Shown: one piece after another, positions 1 through 8,182 of the stretch
How positions within the stretch are numbered: position 1 is the stretch's first letter
Layout: the number at the start of each line of letters is the position of its first letter
Origin: Actinomyces procaprae
GTDB taxonomy: Bacteria; Actinomycetota; Actinomycetes; Actinomycetales; Actinomycetaceae
DNA length: 64,000 nt
Assembly (NCBI RefSeq): GCF_004798665.1
Contig: NZ_CP039292.1
Coordinates: 992,001 to 1,056,000 of the forward strand
Direction of reading: 5' to 3'
Program-made: the position numbers and the translations under genes
The notes under the pieces: model-generated
Told to the model about the DNA's origin: nothing
The model's input: only the letters and a program-made list of their open reading frames with translations
Database searches by the model: none

Positions 1-341
1 GTACCCAGCACTACCTGACCGCATCGGTGGCCGGCAGCATTGGCTTCGATGCCATGACCGTGGCGCTGCTGGGCCGTTCCACGCCGCAGGGCACGGTCCT
101 AGCGGGTCTGCTCTTCGGGGCGCTCACCGCGGGCGGCACCACCATGCAGGCCGCCACCGGCACCCCCATCGACATCGTCCTGGTCCTGCAGTCCATGATC
201 GTCCTATTCATTGCGGCCCCACCGCTGGTGCGCGCCATCTACCACCTGCCCGCGCCCGGCTCCTGGCGGCGGCGCCGCGACGGCGTCGCCAAGGCAACGG
301 CCGTCGCCGTCAACGCAGCCGCAGGCAACAAGGAGGCCTGA
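1..341 (+). CDS. Nucleoside-type ABC transporter permease (3' part)
   Basis: Only the last 112 codons are in the window; the reading frame is open from the first base to the TGA at 339-341. The visible part has hydrophobic segments, including one rich in Gly/Ala/Thr and a final one followed by a basic Arg-rich tail, as at the C-terminus of BPD_transp_2 permeases. The 'GFDAMTVALLG' stretch is typical of the permease paired with Bmp-type nucleoside-binding proteins. It would form the membrane channel as a heterodimer with the permease starting 3 bp downstream. The ATPase and binding protein should lie to the left. Assignment to nucleosides rather than sugars rests on the cdd-deoA-deoC genes that follow. 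Confidence 0.85.
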   Translation, partial: TQHYLTASVAGSIGFDAMTVALLGRSTPQGTVLAGLLFGALTAGGTTMQAATGTPIDIVLVLQSMIVLFIAAPPLVRAIYHLPAPGSWRRRRDGVAKATAVAVNAAAGNKEA

Positions 342-344
342 CCC

Positions 345-1637
345 ATGACTTCCTCCCAGACAGTCGCACCGAGCAGCGACGCTGCCCCGCAGGACATGCC
401 CGTGGTCGTCCGCGAGCCGATCGCGCTCAAGCTCCCGATTACCGGCATGGTCGTCGCCCTGCTGGAAATACTCATGGGGGTGGTCAGCCACGGCGACACC
501 CGCTTCCAGCTGGCGACGAAGGCCGACTTCCTGAAGATCCCCGTGATCACCCTCGGCGCTCGCCCGGTGATCGCCGTCATGGTGCTGGTTGCCGTGGCCG
601 TGACCGCGTACCTGTGGACTCGTGCGGTCACGCGCATGAAGATCGGCACCTGGGCGGGCCTACTGCTCGGCGCCACCTTCATCATCGCCTTCCTCACCTG
701 GGCCGGTGCCGGACGCTCCACCGTCATCCCGCTGGTGACAATCCTGTCCTCCACGCTCGCGCTGTCCGTGCCGCTCGTCTTCGGGGGGCTGGCCGGCGTG
801 GTGGGGGAGCGCTCGGGAACCATCAACATCGCCATCGAGGGGCAGCTGCTCGGCGGCGCCTTCCTCGGTGCGGTGGTCGCCTCGATCACCGGCTCCGCCT
901 GGGCCGGCATGATCGCCGCGCCCTTCGCCGGCATCCTGGTGGCGCTGTTGCTGGCGCTGTTCGGTCTGAAGTACCGGGTCAACCAGATCGTCGTCGGCGT
1001 GGTGCTGAACGTGTTCGTCTCCGGCCTGACCAGCTTCCTGTTCTCCACCGTCCTCAGCGACAACCCGACGCGGCTGAACGCCTCCATGCGCCTGCCCACC
1101 ATTCCCATCCCGGTGCTCTCGCAGATTCCGGTCATCGGCCCGGTGCTGTTCCGGCAGACGATCCTGGTGTACCTGATGTACGCGGCCGTCGCGGTGCTGT
1201 CCTTCATGCTGTTCCGCTCCCGCTGGGGTCTGCGCATGCGCGCCTGTGGTGAGCACCCGCGGGCCGCGGACACCGTCGGCATCAACGTCATGCGTACCCG
1301 CGTGAACAACCTGATGCTGGGCGGTGCGCTGGCGGGCCTGGGTGGCGCCTTCTTCACCATCGGCTCCGGACTGGCCTTCACCAAGGACATGTCATCCGGC
1401 AACGGCTACATCGCCCTGGCGGCCATGATCCTGGGCGCCTGGAACCCCATCGGCACCCTTTACGCCGCGCTCCTGTTCGGCTTCGCCTCTGCGGTGGGGC
1501 AGACGCTGTCCGTCATCGGCTCCCCGATTCCGGCGAACATCATCTTGATGATCCCCTACATCGTGACCGTCTTCGCCGTGGCCGGCTTCGTCGGTCGCGT
1601 GCGCGCCCCCGCCGCCGAGGGGGTCCCGTACCCGTGA
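345..1637 (+). CDS. ABC transporter permease, nucleoside uptake (BPD_transp_2 family)
   Basis: 430 residues with about ten hydrophobic segments after a 30-residue polar N-terminus. 'GLAGVVGERSGTINIAIEGQLLGG' lies in the conserved cytoplasmic/membrane signature of YufQ/NupQ-like nucleoside permeases (family knowledge: a G-x-x-NIAxEG motif). It probably pairs with the preceding permease to import nucleosides. It starts 3 bp after that gene, and its stop TGA overlaps the GTG start of cdd, so translation is likely coupled. The cytidine deaminase and thymidine phosphorylase directly downstream support nucleosides as substrate; this is inference from context. Confidence 0.88.
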   Translation: MTSSQTVAPSSDAAPQDMPVVVREPIALKLPITGMVVALLEILMGVVSHGDTRFQLATKADFLKIPVITLGARPVIAVMVLVAVAVTAYLWTRAVTRMKIGTWAGLLLGATFIIAFLTWAGAGRSTVIPLVTILSSTLALSVPLVFGGLAGVVGERSGTINIAIEGQLLGGAFLGAVVASITGSAWAGMIAAPFAGILVALLLALFGLKYRVNQIVVGVVLNVFVSGLTSFLFSTVLSDNPTRLNASMRLPTIPIPVLSQIPVIGPVLFRQTILVYLMYAAVAVLSFMLFRSRWGLRMRACGEHPRAADTVGINVMRTRVNNLMLGGALAGLGGAFFTIGSGLAFTKDMSSGNGYIALAAMILGAWNPIGTLYAALLFGFASAVGQTLSVIGSPIPANIILMIPYIVTVFAVAGFVGRVRAPAAEGVPYP

Positions 1638-2131
1638 TCGGCACCGACAACTACGCGGCCGGGCCGGCCCGGGCCGTCTCCGGCGCCGCGCCCGCCGTCG
1701 ACGCGCACATGTGGGCGCGGCTGCGGGAGCTGGCCACTGAGGCCATGCGGCGCGCCTACGCGCCCTACTCCCACTTCCGGGTGGGGGCGGCCGCCCTGGT
1801 CGACGACGGCCGCCTCGTGTCCGGCTGCAACGTGGAGAACGCCGGCTACGGCGTCGCGCTGTGCGCCGAGTGCGGGCTGGTGTCCGAACTCGTGCGCACC
1901 GGCGGCGGACGCCTGGTCGCCTTCGCGTGCGTCGACGGCGACGGGCAGCCCTGCTCCCCGTGCGGGCGTTGCCGGCAGGTGCTGTCCGAGCACGCCCACC
2001 CGGACATGCTGCTGGCCATGCCGTCGGGCGTCATGACCATCGACCAGGTGCTGCCTGACCGCTTCACACAAGCCGATATCGCCCGGGTCACCGGTGGACC
2101 CGCACCAGCTCCTGAAGGAGGCCGCCCGTGA
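1634..2131 (+). CDS. cdd: Cytidine deaminase
   Basis: 165 residues. Hydrolytic deamination of cytidine/deoxycytidine to uridine/deoxyuridine in the cytosol. The zinc site is visible: the CAE motif (Cys77, Glu79 as proton shuttle) and PCGRC (Cys110, Cys113), making it a three-cysteine tetrameric-type enzyme. The substrate-binding 'CNVENAGYG' precedes the CAE motif. The N-terminus is about 25 residues longer than in compact homologues, so an internal start such as Met26 is possible; GTG at 1634 is chosen because it overlaps the upstream stop as GTGA, the pattern used throughout this operon. The stop again overlaps the deoA start. Confidence 0.93.
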   Translation: MIGTDNYAAGPARAVSGAAPAVDAHMWARLRELATEAMRRAYAPYSHFRVGAAALVDDGRLVSGCNVENAGYGVALCAECGLVSELVRTGGGRLVAFACVDGDGQPCSPCGRCRQVLSEHAHPDMLLAMPSGVMTIDQVLPDRFTQADIARVTGGPAPAPEGGRP

Positions 2132-3495
2132 CCGCATCCGCTGAACTGCCCCCCAACCCTGCAGCGGCTTCTGGGGTGGAGCCCTTCGACGCCGTCGACG
2201 TGATCGCCGCCAAGCGGGACGGGAGCCGGCTGACCGACGCCCAGATCGACTGGGTGGTGGACGCCTACACCCGTGGGGCGGTCGCCGACGAGCAGATGAG
2301 CGCACTGGCGATGGCGATCTACCTCAACGGCATGGACCGGGGTGAGATCGCCCGCTGGACCGACGCCATGATCCGCTCCGGGGAGCGCATGGACTTCTCC
2401 TCCCTGGACCGGCCCACCGCGGACAAGCACTCAACCGGCGGGGTGGGTGACAAGATCACCCTGCCCCTGGCACCGCTCGTGGCCGTCTTCGGCGTCAGTG
2501 TCCCGCAACTGTCCGGCCGCGGCCTGGGCCACACCGGCGGCACCCTGGACAAGCTCGAGTCGATTCCCGGCTGGCGGGCCGCGCTGACCAACGCAGAGAT
2601 CCTGGACATGCTGTCCGTCGACGGCCCCGGCGCCGTCATCTGTGCCGCCGGCAGTGGACTGGCCCCGGCCGACAAGAAGCTGTACGCACTGCGCGACACC
2701 ACCGCCACCGTCTCCTGTGTGCCCCTGATCGCCTCCTCCATCATGAGCAAGAAGATCGCCGAGGGCACCGGCGCACTGGTGCTGGACGTCAAGGTCGGCT
2801 CCGGAGCCTTCATGAAGGAGGCGGCTCAGGCGCGCGAGCTCGCCCAGACGATGGTGGCGCTCGGCACCGACGCCGGCGTGACCACTCGCGCCCTGCTCAC
2901 CGACATGTCGACCCCGCTGGGGTGCACTGCGGGCAATGCCCTGGAGGTGCGTGAGGCCGTAGAGGTGCTTGCGGGCGGTGGCCCCGCCGACGTCGTCGAC
3001 CTGACCGTGGCGCTTGCCCGGGAGATGCTCGACGCCGCCGGGCGGCCGGTGGATGAGTCGGAGCTGCGCGCCGCGCTCGGGGACGGGCGCGCCATGGACG
3101 TGTGGCGCGAGATGATTCGCCGCCAGGACGGCGACCCCGATGCGTGCCTGCCGCGGGCGCCGGAGACGGAGGTGGTGACGGCCGGCGAGGACGGCGTCTT
3201 GACCCGCCTGGACGCGCTCGGTGTGGGCGTGGCCGCCTGGCGCCTGGGGGCCGGCCGCGCCCGCAAGGAAGACCCCGTGCAGGCAGTCGCAGGAGTGGAG
3301 ATGCACGCCAAGCCGGGCGACAGCGTGCGCGCCGGGCAGCCGCTGCTCACCCTGCACACCGCCACCCCGGAGCGCTTCGGCCGCGCCCGCGCCGCCCTGG
3401 ACGGCGCGATCACGATCTGCCCCGCCGACGCCCCGGAGTCGCGGGACGCCATCGCACGACGCCGCAGCGGCGTCGTGCTGGACCGGATCGTCTGA
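2128..3495 (+). CDS. deoA: Thymidine phosphorylase
   Basis: 455 residues, the usual length for pyrimidine-nucleoside phosphorylases. Cleaves thymidine/deoxyuridine with phosphate to the free base and 2-deoxyribose-1-phosphate. The family signature 'KHSTGGVGDK' (about residues 100-109) forms the phosphate loop; 'KLESIPGW', 'SIMSKKIAEG' and 'LDVKVGSGAFMK' mark the pyrimidine-binding core, and the C-terminal PYNP domain follows. GTG start overlaps the cdd stop, with a good ribosome-binding site (GAAGGAGG) at 2113-2120. Works directly downstream of cytidine deaminase, whose deoxyuridine it can consume. No phosphopentomutase gene lies nearby; the hexomutase at 9020-10756 is a separate unit. Confidence 0.95.
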   Translation: MTASAELPPNPAAASGVEPFDAVDVIAAKRDGSRLTDAQIDWVVDAYTRGAVADEQMSALAMAIYLNGMDRGEIARWTDAMIRSGERMDFSSLDRPTADKHSTGGVGDKITLPLAPLVAVFGVSVPQLSGRGLGHTGGTLDKLESIPGWRAALTNAEILDMLSVDGPGAVICAAGSGLAPADKKLYALRDTTATVSCVPLIASSIMSKKIAEGTGALVLDVKVGSGAFMKEAAQARELAQTMVALGTDAGVTTRALLTDMSTPLGCTAGNALEVREAVEVLAGGGPADVVDLTVALAREMLDAAGRPVDESELRAALGDGRAMDVWREMIRRQDGDPDACLPRAPETEVVTAGEDGVLTRLDALGVGVAAWRLGAGRARKEDPVQAVAGVEMHAKPGDSVRAGQPLLTLHTATPERFGRARAALDGAITICPADAPESRDAIARRRSGVVLDRIV

Positions 3496-3502
3496 GCCCG
3501 TC

Positions 3503-4306
3503 GTGGCTGCTGCTCTCCCACCGACAGTCCCGGTTCCCGGGGTACGGGTGGCGAACGGCCGTCTGCGCGTCGGCGGCTTCACCCAGGCGGGCGACGCCGT
3601 CACGCTCACTCAGTGCGACGGCACCACCTGTGGGGCAACCGCGCTCCTGGCCGCTCGACTCCTGCTGACCGAGCCCGGCACCGCCGCGGCGCTGCCAGGG
3701 CAGGCCTCCTCCGCCCGTGCCGGCCGAATGCTTCAGGACTCACTCGCAGCGGCTCAGAGGGGCTTGCAGCGCGCCATGAACCGGCATGCACGCGGGCCAC
3801 TCGGCCCGCTGCCCTGGACCCGGCGCCTGGGATCCACGCCCTGGGCCGTGTCCGCCGAGCTGACCCGCCTGCTCCGGCAGCTGGGGTGCGGCGTCGGCGC
3901 CTGTACCGTGAACTGGGTGGATGACCACGCAGGGGACTGGCCGGCCGTCGTCGGGGAGCTGCGAGCGCGGTTGGAGGACGGGGTACCAGCGGTCCTGCTC
4001 ACCGGCGGCCCACTGGTGATACCGCGTAATGACGTCGGGCGCGCATGGCGTGCGCTGAGCCGCGTGGCAGCTGCCGCCCCCGCGATCCCGCGGCATTACG
4101 TGCTGGCCCTGCCCTGGCGGGGTGCCGGGTTGAAGGATCCCGGCCCCGGGCACGCCCACATCTATGACCCCTCCAGCGGCGCCGTGCGCGCCCTGGATCT
4201 GCTCGCCGCCCGTGTGAAGAGCGGGCCGGGACCCCGCGAGCTGGGCTACTGGCCCCGCGTGCTCGCCGTCATCGCTCCGCCGCTCACGGCGGGCAGCACC
4301 CGTTGA
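3503..4306 (+). CDS. Papain-fold / peptidase C39-like protein of unknown substrate
   Basis: 267 residues from GTG at 3503, 7 bp after deoA stops. I do not recognise a named family, but the arrangement is that of papain-like cysteine peptidases: Gln37 six residues before Cys43 in 'TQCDGTTCGATALL' (the same Gln-Cys spacing as papain Q19/C25), then His198 in 'RHYVLALPW' and Asp222 in 'HIYDPSSG', the His and Asp order of C39/transglutaminase-like folds. There is no signal peptide or membrane segment, so it appears cytosolic. It sits between deoA and deoC and looks co-transcribed, although no role in nucleoside catabolism is known for such a fold. The upstream part of the open frame overlaps deoA and is not coding. 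Function unknown. Confidence 0.72.
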   Translation: MAAALPPTVPVPGVRVANGRLRVGGFTQAGDAVTLTQCDGTTCGATALLAARLLLTEPGTAAALPGQASSARAGRMLQDSLAAAQRGLQRAMNRHARGPLGPLPWTRRLGSTPWAVSAELTRLLRQLGCGVGACTVNWVDDHAGDWPAVVGELRARLEDGVPAVLLTGGPLVIPRNDVGRAWRALSRVAAAAPAIPRHYVLALPWRGAGLKDPGPGHAHIYDPSSGAVRALDLLAARVKSGPGPRELGYWPRVLAVIAPPLTAGSTR

Positions 4307-4349
4307 ATAGACCTACAGCGAATTCAGATCAACTAGTGAGAGGAATGCC

Positions 4350-5003
4350 ATGCCCGCTCGTGCGGAAGTAGCCGCCGTTATCGACCACACTCTGCTCAAG
4401 CCCGAGGCCACCGGGGAGCAGGTGGCCGCGCTGATCGCTCAGGGGGCTGAGCTGGGCACCTACTCGGTGTGCGTGTCCCCCAACCAGCTGCCGGTCCAGG
4501 CGCCCGCCGGGCTGCGCGTGGCCACGGTGTGCGGATTCCCCTCCGGGGCGCACGCCAGCTCTGTCAAGGCCGCCGAGGCCGCCGACTCCGTGGCCAAGGG
4601 CGCGGATGAGGTCGACATGGTCGTGAACCTCAAGCTCGTTAAGGAGCACGACTATGAGGGCGTCGAGGCGGACATTCGCGCCGTCAAGGAGGCCGTGGGG
4701 GACAGGCTGCTGAAGGTCATCATCGAGTCCGCGGCCCTGACCGACGACGAGATCGTCGCCGTCTGCCGGGCCGCCGAGGCCGCCGGAGCCGACTATGTGA
4801 AGACCTCCACCGGGTTTCACCCCGCCGGCGGCGCCTCGGTGCACGCCGTGGAGCTCATGCGTGCCACCGTGGGGGATCGCCTGGGCGTGAAGGCCTCCGG
4901 GGGTATCCGTGACGCCGCCACCGCGCTGGCCATGATCGAAGCCGGCGCCTCCCGGCTGGGCGTGTCCGCCACCGTCGCCATCCTCGAGGGTCTGCCCGCC
5001 TGA
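4350..5003 (+). CDS. deoC: Deoxyribose-phosphate aldolase
   Basis: 217 residues, full length for the class I DERA family. Cleaves 2-deoxyribose-5-phosphate to glyceraldehyde-3-phosphate and acetaldehyde. The Schiff-base lysine is Lys151 in 'YVKTSTGF'; 'EVDMVVNL' (Asp near 89) and 'GVKASGG' supply the proton-relay residues. ATG at 4350 has GAGAGG 6 nt upstream. The 43-bp gap from the preceding gene is short enough for the same transcript. It completes the deo pathway after cdd and deoA; a large hairpin follows the stop. Confidence 0.95.
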   Translation: MPARAEVAAVIDHTLLKPEATGEQVAALIAQGAELGTYSVCVSPNQLPVQAPAGLRVATVCGFPSGAHASSVKAAEAADSVAKGADEVDMVVNLKLVKEHDYEGVEADIRAVKEAVGDRLLKVIIESAALTDDEIVAVCRAAEAAGADYVKTSTGFHPAGGASVHAVELMRATVGDRLGVKASGGIRDAATALAMIEAGASRLGVSATVAILEGLPA

Positions 5004-5042
5004 CGCACGCTCCCCATCCCCATCGAGGGCGGTCGTTGTTAC

Positions 5043-5097
5043 CGTCGAGGTCGGTCGAAGTAACCGATCTCGATGGTTACTTCGACCGACCTCGACG
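5043..5097. terminator. Perfect 23-bp stem hairpin after deoC
   Basis: Arms 5043-5065 and 5075-5097 are perfect reverse complements around a 9-nt loop. It begins 40 bp after the deoC stop and has no U-tract, as is common for actinobacterial terminators. The arm contains 'ACCGACCTCG', which also occurs in the 23-bp direct repeats at 30416-30476, so it may belong to a dispersed repeat family that was co-opted as a terminator. Confidence 0.7.
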
Positions 5098-5204
5098 AAG
5101 AGGGGTGGCGGGTGGGGCGGCGCTCAGATGCCCGGGATCCCGCGCCTTTGGTTTTTGGCGTCTCCCGGGAGGCCGGGATCATCCCGTTCGGAGCGCAGCG
5201 CGAC

Positions 5205-5234
5205 TTGAAGATTTCGGGTACCCGAAATTATGAT
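5205..5234 (+). promoter_or_regulatory. Promoter of the metal ABC transporter
   Basis: TTGAAG (5205-5210) and TATGAT (5229-5234) are separated by exactly 18 bp. The predicted transcription start falls at or next to the ATG at 5242, giving a leaderless mRNA; there is no Shine-Dalgarno sequence. This argues for Met at 5242 rather than the in-frame ATG at 5230, which lies inside the -10 element. Confidence 0.72.
5211..5228. promoter_or_regulatory. 18-bp palindromic operator between -35 and -10
   Basis: ATTTCGGGTACCCGAAAT is a perfect palindrome that fills the whole spacer of the promoter, the classic position for a repressor that blocks RNA polymerase. Because it controls a Zn/Mn-type importer, a DtxR/MntR- or Zur-type metalloregulator is the natural candidate. 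The sequence does not match the canonical DtxR or Zur boxes as I know them, so the regulator is unidentified. Confidence 0.7.
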
Positions 5235-5241
5235 CCGGCCT

Positions 5242-6444
5242 ATGAGAACTGTTTTCACTTCGCGACGTCCCGCTGCTTTTGCGGTCGCCGCCGCGATGGT
5301 CGCAGCCCCTTTGGTCGCCTGCTCAGCGCAGAAGGCCACGAGCGCGAACGACGACGCTCTCAAGGTCGTCGCCTCCACCACTCAGATCTGTGACTATGTC
5401 ACCCAGTTGGCCTCGGGCGGACAGGACCTGGCATTCACGCGCACAGGTGCTGATGGCGTCACCACAGAGCTCGGCGCGGAGGCGGCCGACGCCAAGGCGC
5501 ATCTCGCCCTCACTTGCCTGCTGGCACCGAACGCATCCGCACACGATCACGAGATGACCGCCAGCCAGTCGCGCGCTCTGAGCGAGGCCGACCTGTTCTT
5601 GGTCAACGGCGTAGACCTCGAGCACTTCCTCGACGACGCGGTGACCGCCAGCGGGTTCAAGGGCACGATGGTGGTGACCTCCGGCGTACTCACCGCGCAA
5701 GAGGTGGACGGTGACGCAGATGCAGCAGCTGTCAGGCAGGAGCAGGAGGCTGAACTCCCCTACAAGATCGATCGGGGCGTGGAGGCTGTCGACGTGCTGC
5801 CCTGGCCCTTCGCGCCCGAAGACGGGGAGGAGGTCGAGTTCCGCTACGACCCGCACGTGTGGACCGCGCCCGCCAACGCCGTCGTCCAGGTGACGAATAT
5901 AGGCAATGCCCTGACCTCCGCGGATCCGGACTCGGCGCAGACCCTGGGCGCACACGTGCGGGCCTACACCGACCGACTCCGCGAGCTCGACGAATGGGCG
6001 GCGAACTCGCTGGAGTCGGTGCCCCAGGACAAGCGTGTGCTGTTCACCAGCCATGACGCCTTCGGATACCTCTCCGGTGCCTATGGCATCCGTTTTGAAG
6101 GCGCGGCGCTGAGCGACTTCAATGCCCAACAGGACGCTACGGCCCAGAAGATCCAGGATACTGCCGACGCGGTGAAGGCCTCCGGCGCCGTCGCGATCTT
6201 CGCGGAGAACTCCAACAATCCCCGGTCCGTGGAGAAGGTCGCCCAGCTGGCCGGTGTCACCGCGGTGATCGGTGACGAAGCCCTGTACGGTGACTCCCTG
6301 GGAGAGCCCGGCTCGGACGGTGAGACCTACATCGGATCGCTGCTGCACAATGTCACCAACCTGACCACCGTGTGGGGAGGCGAGGTTGCTCCAATCCCCG
6401 AGCAGTTAAGTGCCTGGACCCCTACCCAAACAGTGCAGCCGTGA
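5242..6444 (+). CDS. Zn/Mn-type ABC transporter substrate-binding lipoprotein
   Basis: 400 residues from ATG 5242. The N-terminus has a basic start, a hydrophobic core and the lipobox LVAC (Cys27), so it is a membrane-anchored lipoprotein. It belongs to cluster A-I metal-binding proteins (ZnuA/TroA/PsaA): candidate ligands are His101/His103 in 'SAHDHE', His205 in 'DPHVW' and His271 in 'FTSHDAFGY', with an acidic residue near 345-350. 'FAENSNNPRSVEKVAQ' is the usual motif before the last strand. No His-rich loop is present, so Zn versus Mn cannot be decided. A polar insertion near residues 150-200 makes it longer than the usual 300. It ends overlapping the ATPase start (GTGA). Confidence 0.9.
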   Translation: MRTVFTSRRPAAFAVAAAMVAAPLVACSAQKATSANDDALKVVASTTQICDYVTQLASGGQDLAFTRTGADGVTTELGAEAADAKAHLALTCLLAPNASAHDHEMTASQSRALSEADLFLVNGVDLEHFLDDAVTASGFKGTMVVTSGVLTAQEVDGDADAAAVRQEQEAELPYKIDRGVEAVDVLPWPFAPEDGEEVEFRYDPHVWTAPANAVVQVTNIGNALTSADPDSAQTLGAHVRAYTDRLRELDEWAANSLESVPQDKRVLFTSHDAFGYLSGAYGIRFEGAALSDFNAQQDATAQKIQDTADAVKASGAVAIFAENSNNPRSVEKVAQLAGVTAVIGDEALYGDSLGEPGSDGETYIGSLLHNVTNLTTVWGGEVAPIPEQLSAWTPTQTVQP

Positions 6445-7295
6445 GTACCAGCGTCATCGGTAGAGGGCGAAGCTCCCAAGAATCGGCCGCGGGGGCGGCG
6501 ATCGAGTTCGCGGACGCGGCCTTCGCATACGGAGGTGTTCCTGTAGTCACCGGAGTGACCGGCTCGGTTGAACTCGGTAGGGGACTGGCTCTGGTGGGCC
6601 CCAATGGCTCGGGCAAGACGACGCTGCTGCGCTCCCTGGTCGGCATGGTTGACATCGTCGCCGGCAGCGTAAGGGTGCTGGGCGCAGCACCCGGTCGTGC
6701 ACGCCCCGGTGCGATCGCCTACGTCCCTCAGAGCAGCGATCTGGATCCGACATTTCCGGTAACCGCACTCTCGGTGGTGCTCATGGGAACCTATCCCGAG
6801 CTGGGGCTGCTGCGTCGCCCGGGGAGGGAACAACGCTCACGCTGCCGGCAGGCATTAGACGCCGTCGGCCTGGCCGCGGCGGCCGACCGGCGCTTCGGCA
6901 CCCTATCTGGAGGACAGCAGCAGCGCGTACTGCTGGCGCGGGCCATTGCCTCGCGTCCTGAGATCGTGCTGCTGGATGAGCCCTTCAATGGCCTGGACCA
7001 GCCCAACCGTGATGCGCTGCTGCGGATCCTGGCCGATCTGAAGGCCGCCGGCGTCGCGGTCATCGTCTCCACGCATGATCTGGTGCTTGCACGTGAGGTC
7101 TGTGAACAGGTGGTGCTGCTGGCCGGCCGCCAGATCGCCTTCGGCCCCCGTGAAGAGGTGCTTGTACCCGGCTATATTGACGAGGCCTATGGTGCGGCGG
7201 CTGCAAACACGGTGCTCACATCCGGGGCGGCCGCGGGCGGGCGGGGGTGCGGCATCGCCGCTGCCCAGCGGGTCCCGTCGGGAGTCGAACAGTGA
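6441..7295 (+). CDS. Metal ABC transporter ATP-binding protein
   Basis: 284 residues. ABC ATPase with Walker A GPNGSGKTT (53-61), Q-loop 'YVPQSSD', signature LSGGQQQR (155-162), Walker B 'IVLLDEPF' (175-182) and the switch His in 'STHDL'. It energises uptake by the two permeases that follow. The first 20 residues are polar and the C-terminus carries a 40-residue Ala/Gly-rich extension beyond the nucleotide-binding domain. GTG at 6441 overlaps the upstream stop and is preferred to earlier in-frame codons, which would run back into the binding-protein gene. Confidence 0.92.
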   Translation: MSTSVIGRGRSSQESAAGAAIEFADAAFAYGGVPVVTGVTGSVELGRGLALVGPNGSGKTTLLRSLVGMVDIVAGSVRVLGAAPGRARPGAIAYVPQSSDLDPTFPVTALSVVLMGTYPELGLLRRPGREQRSRCRQALDAVGLAAAADRRFGTLSGGQQQRVLLARAIASRPEIVLLDEPFNGLDQPNRDALLRILADLKAAGVAVIVSTHDLVLAREVCEQVVLLAGRQIAFGPREEVLVPGYIDEAYGAAAANTVLTSGAAAGGRGCGIAAAQRVPSGVEQ

Positions 7296-8182
7296 ACGTC
7301 TTCTCCCAGGGATTGGAATCGCTGCGCTTGCTTCTGATCGGTGTTCCGGGCCTCAGTTCACTGGCGAGCGCACCATACCTGTTCAGGCCGCTGGTAATGC
7401 TGGTGGCGCTTGCAATTGTAGGTGCGGCCGTGGGGGTACTGGTGAACCTGCGTTCGGCCGAGTTCCACGCCGAGGCGCTAGTCCACGCCGTATTTCCCGG
7501 GATCGTGATCGGCGCGATAAGTGGGGGAATCGATGCGGTCATCCCGGCGGCGTGCGCCGCCGGGGCTGTGGCCGCGGGAATACTGACCCTGATCAGTCAC
7601 CGCAGCAGGCGGGACGCGTCCGAGGCGGGCACCGCTGTAGTGCTCACCGGATTCTTCTCGGTGGGTCTGATCCTGTTGCTGCGCACCGGTGACAGATCTG
7701 GTCAACTGGAGGCGCTCACCTTCGGTAGGCTCTTGGAGGTCACGGATTTGCGCCTGGCGCAGGCGCTGGTGGTATGCGGAGTCGCCCTGCTGCTAGTGGG
7801 TGGCACTTGGAAGGAACAGGTGTACCGGGCCTTCGACGCGGTGGGCGCGCGCACGGGAGGACAACGTGTGTTGGCGCTCGATCTGGTGCTGAACATGGCG
7901 ATTGCAGCCGTGGTCGTCTCAGCCGCTACGGCGGTGGGAACGCTGCTGGTTATCGGCTTTCTCACGATTCCCGGGACCACCGCCAGGCTACTGGCGAAAG
8001 ACATGTCTGCAATGCTGGGGATTTCCGTCGGTATCGGTCTGGGAGGAGGCTATTTGGGAATGCTGTTGTCCGCCATGCCGCTGCCGCGTCCGGTGTCCCC
8101 TCAGGCCTGTGTGGTGATGGTGATGGCGGCTGCGCTACTGACGGCGGTGTTCATCAGTGTGTGGCGGAGGAGGCGGGGATGA
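7292..8182 (+). CDS. Metal ABC transporter permease (ABC-3 family), first
   Basis: 296 residues with eight or nine hydrophobic segments, the ZnuB/TroC type. 'EFHAEALVHAVFPGIVIG' is the conserved ABC-3 signature after the first transmembrane segments (family pattern S-H-A-x-x-P-G). It starts at GTG overlapping the ATPase stop and ends overlapping the next permease start, so the four genes form one tightly coupled operon. Base composition is somewhat less GC-rich than in neighbouring genes (for example 'TTCTCACGATTCCCGG'), suggesting a different history for the cassette. Confidence 0.88.
   Translation: MNVFSQGLESLRLLLIGVPGLSSLASAPYLFRPLVMLVALAIVGAAVGVLVNLRSAEFHAEALVHAVFPGIVIGAISGGIDAVIPAACAAGAVAAGILTLISHRSRRDASEAGTAVVLTGFFSVGLILLLRTGDRSGQLEALTFGRLLEVTDLRLAQALVVCGVALLLVGGTWKEQVYRAFDAVGARTGGQRVLALDLVLNMAIAAVVVSAATAVGTLLVIGFLTIPGTTARLLAKDMSAMLGISVGIGLGGGYLGMLLSAMPLPRPVSPQACVVMVMAAALLTAVFISVWRRRRG

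Noticed and set aside
5036..5233. A 65-codon frame downstream of deoC
   Set aside because: It reads through the perfect hairpin and ends inside the metal-transporter promoter.
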